Below, piece after piece: positions 39,877-42,162 of a DNA stretch of 42,162 nucleotides. The translations under genes and the position numbers were made by a program. A model generated the notes under the pieces. That model was not told where the DNA came from. It did not search any database and worked only from the letters and a program-made list of their open reading frames with translations. Within the stretch, counting starts at the first letter, position 1; each line of letters starts with the position of its first letter. The stretch is taken from assembly GCA_966211305.1 (NCBI GenBank), contig CBIHPC010000034.1, forward strand, positions 1 to 42,162. Reading direction: 5' to 3'. Origin of the DNA: Niastella sp966211305 (GTDB lineage: Bacteria; Bacteroidota; Bacteroidia; Chitinophagales; Chitinophagaceae).

Positions 39877-40725
39877 TTACTTAAGTATCCTTTTTATCGT
39901 ATTCGCCTGCTCAATGAGCTCCTGCAAATAAGTGTAGTTCTCCTTCTCGAGACATGCCTTGAACTTACGCAGCTGGCTGATATGCTCGTTCAATACATCG
40001 AGCACATGCTCGCGGTTCTGTTTGAAAATGGGCACCCACATGGCTGGATTACTTTTCGCCAACCGTACCGTACTTTCAAAACCGCCACCGGCCAGTTCAA
40101 AAATGGTATCTTCTTCTTTCTCCTTTTCCAGTACCGTATTGGCCAGTGCAAAGGAGGTAATGTGTGATATGTGACTGATATACGCCGTATGCATATCATG
40201 GCTGTCGGCATCCATGTATACCAGGTGCATTCCTAATTGACGGTAAACTTCTTCAATGGTTGCAACCGCGGCCGCATCGCTTTTTTCTTTTTCACAGATC
40301 ACGCAGGAACGGCCAACGAATGCATTGCGTACGGCCGCCTCCGGACCGCTGTACTCAGTACCCCACATTGGGTGGGTTGCCACAAAGCGGCGGCGCATGG
40401 GATGAACGTCCATAGCAGCGCACAACGCATGTTTGGTACTGCCCGCATCGGCAACGATCTGTTTATCCGTTACCATATCCATCACCTGCTGCATTACGCC
40501 AATGGTGGCGTCAACCGGTATGGCCACATAAATGAGGTCGGCCTGTTTTACCGCTTCTTCAAGGGGCAGCGCTTCGTCTATCAAACCCAGCTCTATGGCT
40601 TTTTGCGCGCTGGCTTCGGTACGGCTTACGCCGATCACTTTTTTAACCAGGGCCCTTTCCTTTAACGCAAGACTGAAAGAACCGCTGATCAACCCTACTC
40701 CAACTATGGTAACAGTATTGAACAT
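39877..40725 (-). CDS. tyrA: Prephenate dehydrogenase
   Basis: A 282-residue enzyme making 4-hydroxyphenylpyruvate from prephenate for tyrosine synthesis. The NAD-binding loop is VGVGLISGSFSLAL (residues 8-21), followed by YVAIPVDATI, VADAGSTKHAL, the substrate site THPMWGTEYSGPEAA, and the C-terminal helical domain (DSHDMHTAYISHISHITSFA, ELAGGGFESTVRLAKSNPAM). The family signature is complete. There is no fused chorismate mutase; that activity sits in the DAHP synthase fusion. The start lies two bases from the stop of the aminotransferase gene, a tight operon arrangement. Confidence 0.93.
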   Translation of the reverse strand: MFNTVTIVGVGLISGSFSLALKERALVKKVIGVSRTEASAQKAIELGLIDEALPLEEAVKQADLIYVAIPVDATIGVMQQVMDMVTDKQIVADAGSTKHALCAAMDVHPMRRRFVATHPMWGTEYSGPEAAVRNAFVGRSCVICEKEKSDAAAVATIEEVYRQLGMHLVYMDADSHDMHTAYISHISHITSFALANTVLEKEKEEDTIFELAGGGFESTVRLAKSNPAMWVPIFKQNREHVLDVLNEHISQLRKFKACLEKENYTYLQELIEQANTIKRILK

Positions 40726-40727
40726 TT

Positions 40728-41906
40728 CTAATTAACTTTTAATGCTGGTTTAAATTCTTTGATCCGTTTAATGCTTTCGGCAAAACGTTCTTCGGGACTG
40801 CATAGGCTTACGCGGATGTACCCGTCGCCTGCTTCACCAAAGATGCCGCCGGGTGTTATGAATACGCCGGTTCCATACAACACTTCATCGCTGAGTTCAT
40901 AACCGGTTTTATAATTAGAAGGGATCTTTGCCCATACGAACATGCCGGCCTGGCTTTTATTATACACGCATTGCAACAGATCGAGCAGCTCAAATACTTT
41001 TTCACGGCGTTTTTTGTAAATAACGTTCACTTCATCGTACCAGCTTTTGGGCAATTGTAATGCTTTTGCAGCCGCTAATTGCGCGGGCAGGAACATACCG
41101 CTGTCCATATTGCTTTTGAAACGCAGCACTTCATCGATGCGTTCTTTGGCGCCGCTCAACACCCCTACCCGCCAGCCGGCCATGTTATGCGATTTGCTGA
41201 GCGAGTTCAGTTCAACAGCTATTTCTTTAGCGCCCGGCACATGCAGTATGCTTGCCGGTGCGTCGTTGAGAATAAAACTGTAAGGGTTATCATGACAAAT
41301 AAGAATGTTATGTTTTTTTCCAAAGGCAACTATCTTTTCAAATAAGGTGGCTGAAGGCAACTGACCGGTAGGCATTTGCGGATAGTTGATCCACATTAAT
41401 TTGAAAGTGCCGCCGGCTGCCACCAGTTTATCCAGCGCATCAAAGTCAGGCTCCCAGTTATTGGCTTCGGTAAGATCGTAATCAACACACTCGCCGCCGG
41501 CCAGCTTTACAGCGCTTCTGTAAGTGGGATAACCGGGGTTGGGCACCAGTACCTTATCACCGGCGTTAAGATAGGTCATGCAGATGTGCATGATACCTTC
41601 CTTACTGCCCAGCAGGGGTAATATTTCGGTATCAGGGTTCAGTTCAACATCATACCATTTTTTGTACCAGTCGCCGATGGCTTTACGCAACACCGGCGAC
41701 CCTTTATAGCTTTGATAAGCGTGCACGTTGGGTTTGGCGCTTTCTTCCTGCAGGGTCTTTACCACATCGGCATGCGGCGGCAGGTCGGGACTGCCTATAC
41801 CGAGGTTGATCACGTTCTTCCCCTGTTTGTTCAACTCATCGATCTCCCTCAATTTTTGCGAGAAATAGTACTCGCCAATTCCTTCCAGTCTCTTTGAAGT
41901 ATGCAT
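40728..41906 (-). CDS. PLP-dependent aminotransferase, class I/II (aromatic cluster)
   Basis: A 392-residue fold-type I aminotransferase. Motifs: NLGIGSPDLPPH, YKGSPVLRKAIGDWY, PLLGSKEGIMH, PNPGYPTYRSAVKLAGG, WINYPQMPTGQLPS, ICHDNPYSFI, and the PLP-lysine segment LNSLSKSHNMAGWRVGVLSG. In sequence style it resembles the LL-diaminopimelate/aspartate aminotransferase group, but its place between pheA and tyrA points to transamination of phenylpyruvate, 4-hydroxyphenylpyruvate or prephenate. Only biochemical data could decide the substrate. It starts 98 bases after pheA. Confidence 0.88.
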   Translation of the reverse strand: MHTSKRLEGIGEYYFSQKLREIDELNKQGKNVINLGIGSPDLPPHADVVKTLQEESAKPNVHAYQSYKGSPVLRKAIGDWYKKWYDVELNPDTEILPLLGSKEGIMHICMTYLNAGDKVLVPNPGYPTYRSAVKLAGGECVDYDLTEANNWEPDFDALDKLVAAGGTFKLMWINYPQMPTGQLPSATLFEKIVAFGKKHNILICHDNPYSFILNDAPASILHVPGAKEIAVELNSLSKSHNMAGWRVGVLSGAKERIDEVLRFKSNMDSGMFLPAQLAAAKALQLPKSWYDEVNVIYKKRREKVFELLDLLQCVYNKSQAGMFVWAKIPSNYKTGYELSDEVLYGTGVFITPGGIFGEAGDGYIRVSLCSPEERFAESIKRIKEFKPALKVN

Positions 41907-42004
41907 GGTATAATGTTTCCTGGTTCGTTTATTTGAATCGTTAGTGACTTATCTTCTGTTATCGGGTTTTGCCTGTCGCCTGCAGCGTGAAGTTTGCAGC
42001 TGTA

Positions 42005-42162
42005 TTATTCAACATGCTTTCCTTTCTTGTACACCCCATATACTTTCACTTCTTCGGTTATAGGCTGCATATGTTTTATAACATCATTGAACTGATCAAT
42101 GGTCTCGAATTCCATATCTGCATGAAAGCTGTACTTCCAGTCGCTGCCCGGGATAGGAAAGC
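42005..42162 (-). CDS. pheA: Prephenate dehydratase, C-terminal ACT domain (5'-truncated by window edge)
   Basis: The last 52 residues of a gene that enters from the right edge. They read PIPGSDWKYSFHADMEFETI, a typical ACT-domain start of prephenate dehydratases (the S.PIPG..W.Y.F..D segment that senses phenylalanine), then DQFNDVIKHMQPITEEVKVY, GVYKKGKHVE. The stop TAA is the complement of 42005-42007. It makes phenylpyruvate from prephenate and is the first gene of the aromatic cluster visible here. The catalytic part lies outside the window. Confidence 0.82.
   Translation of the reverse strand, partial: FPIPGSDWKYSFHADMEFETIDQFNDVIKHMQPITEEVKVYGVYKKGKHVE

Noticed and set aside
40728..41906. 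Aminotransferase considered as LL-diaminopimelate aminotransferase (dapL)
   Set aside because: The sequence style is similar, but the position between pheA and tyrA with a two-base gap to tyrA favours an aromatic role; without a tree I give no gene symbol.

Overview
The window looks like chromosomal DNA of a Bacteroidota bacterium, most likely family Chitinophagaceae (Chitinophaga/Niastella-like). The evidence is a type IX secretion cargo with a gliding-motility (type B) C-terminal domain beside a PorP/SprF-like gene, promoter elements of the TAnnTTTG type, few Shine-Dalgarno sites, GH18 and DUF1080 carbohydrate enzymes, a KdsA gene, a DAHP synthase-chorismate mutase fusion, and a bifunctional HisB. 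No rRNA, tRNA, CRISPR array or prophage was seen.

Layout. 1-2.7 kb: the tail of an unknown gene, an SRPBCC protein, a YfcE-type phosphodiesterase and a GH18 glycosidase. 2.8-8.7 kb: a PorP/SprF-like outer-membrane protein and its upstream partner, a 1598-residue secreted protein with about 15 PKD repeats. 9.2-11.5 kb: aconitase. 11.6-14.2 kb: a PspC-like peptide, an AraC-type regulator and a DUF4382 lipoprotein. 14.3-20.9 kb: kdsA, an SDR-type L-threonine dehydrogenase, a TlpA-like thioredoxin, a DUF1080 protein, acylphosphatase, an unknown membrane protein and an OsmC protein with a small upstream gene. 21.2-28.1 kb: a histidine operon with a classical translational attenuator (a 16-residue leader peptide carrying five His codons), then hisG, hisD, hisC, a PQQ-type sugar dehydrogenase, a cytochrome c and hisB. 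28.3-32.2 kb: envelope genes (beta-barrel, RlpA, L,D-transpeptidase, VanX-type dipeptidase). 32.3-42.2 kb, all on the minus strand: an aromatic amino-acid cluster read as pheA (partial), aminotransferase, tyrA, a DEAD-box helicase, DAHP synthase-chorismate mutase, a Y1 (IS200/RAYT-like) transposase, aroB, aroA, aroC, then a thiamine-binding-family protein.

The most unusual feature is not a gene. About twenty gene boundaries carry degenerate short-word repeats, often arranged as long inverted repeats. They fall into a limited set of word families, for example GATAATTTGATAATG, GTTGACGAGTTGAC, TTCAGTTGTTCAGTTATTC, AATCGTGAATCGTCAATCG, CCTGAAACCTGTAACC and GGCAAAAAGCC. The arms very often begin inside or directly at a stop codon, and the same family recurs at unrelated genes. 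A single-domain Y1 transposase with the RAYT-like layout lies in the aromatic cluster next to two of these sites; whether it is related to them is untested. The histidine attenuator is the best supported regulatory system here.
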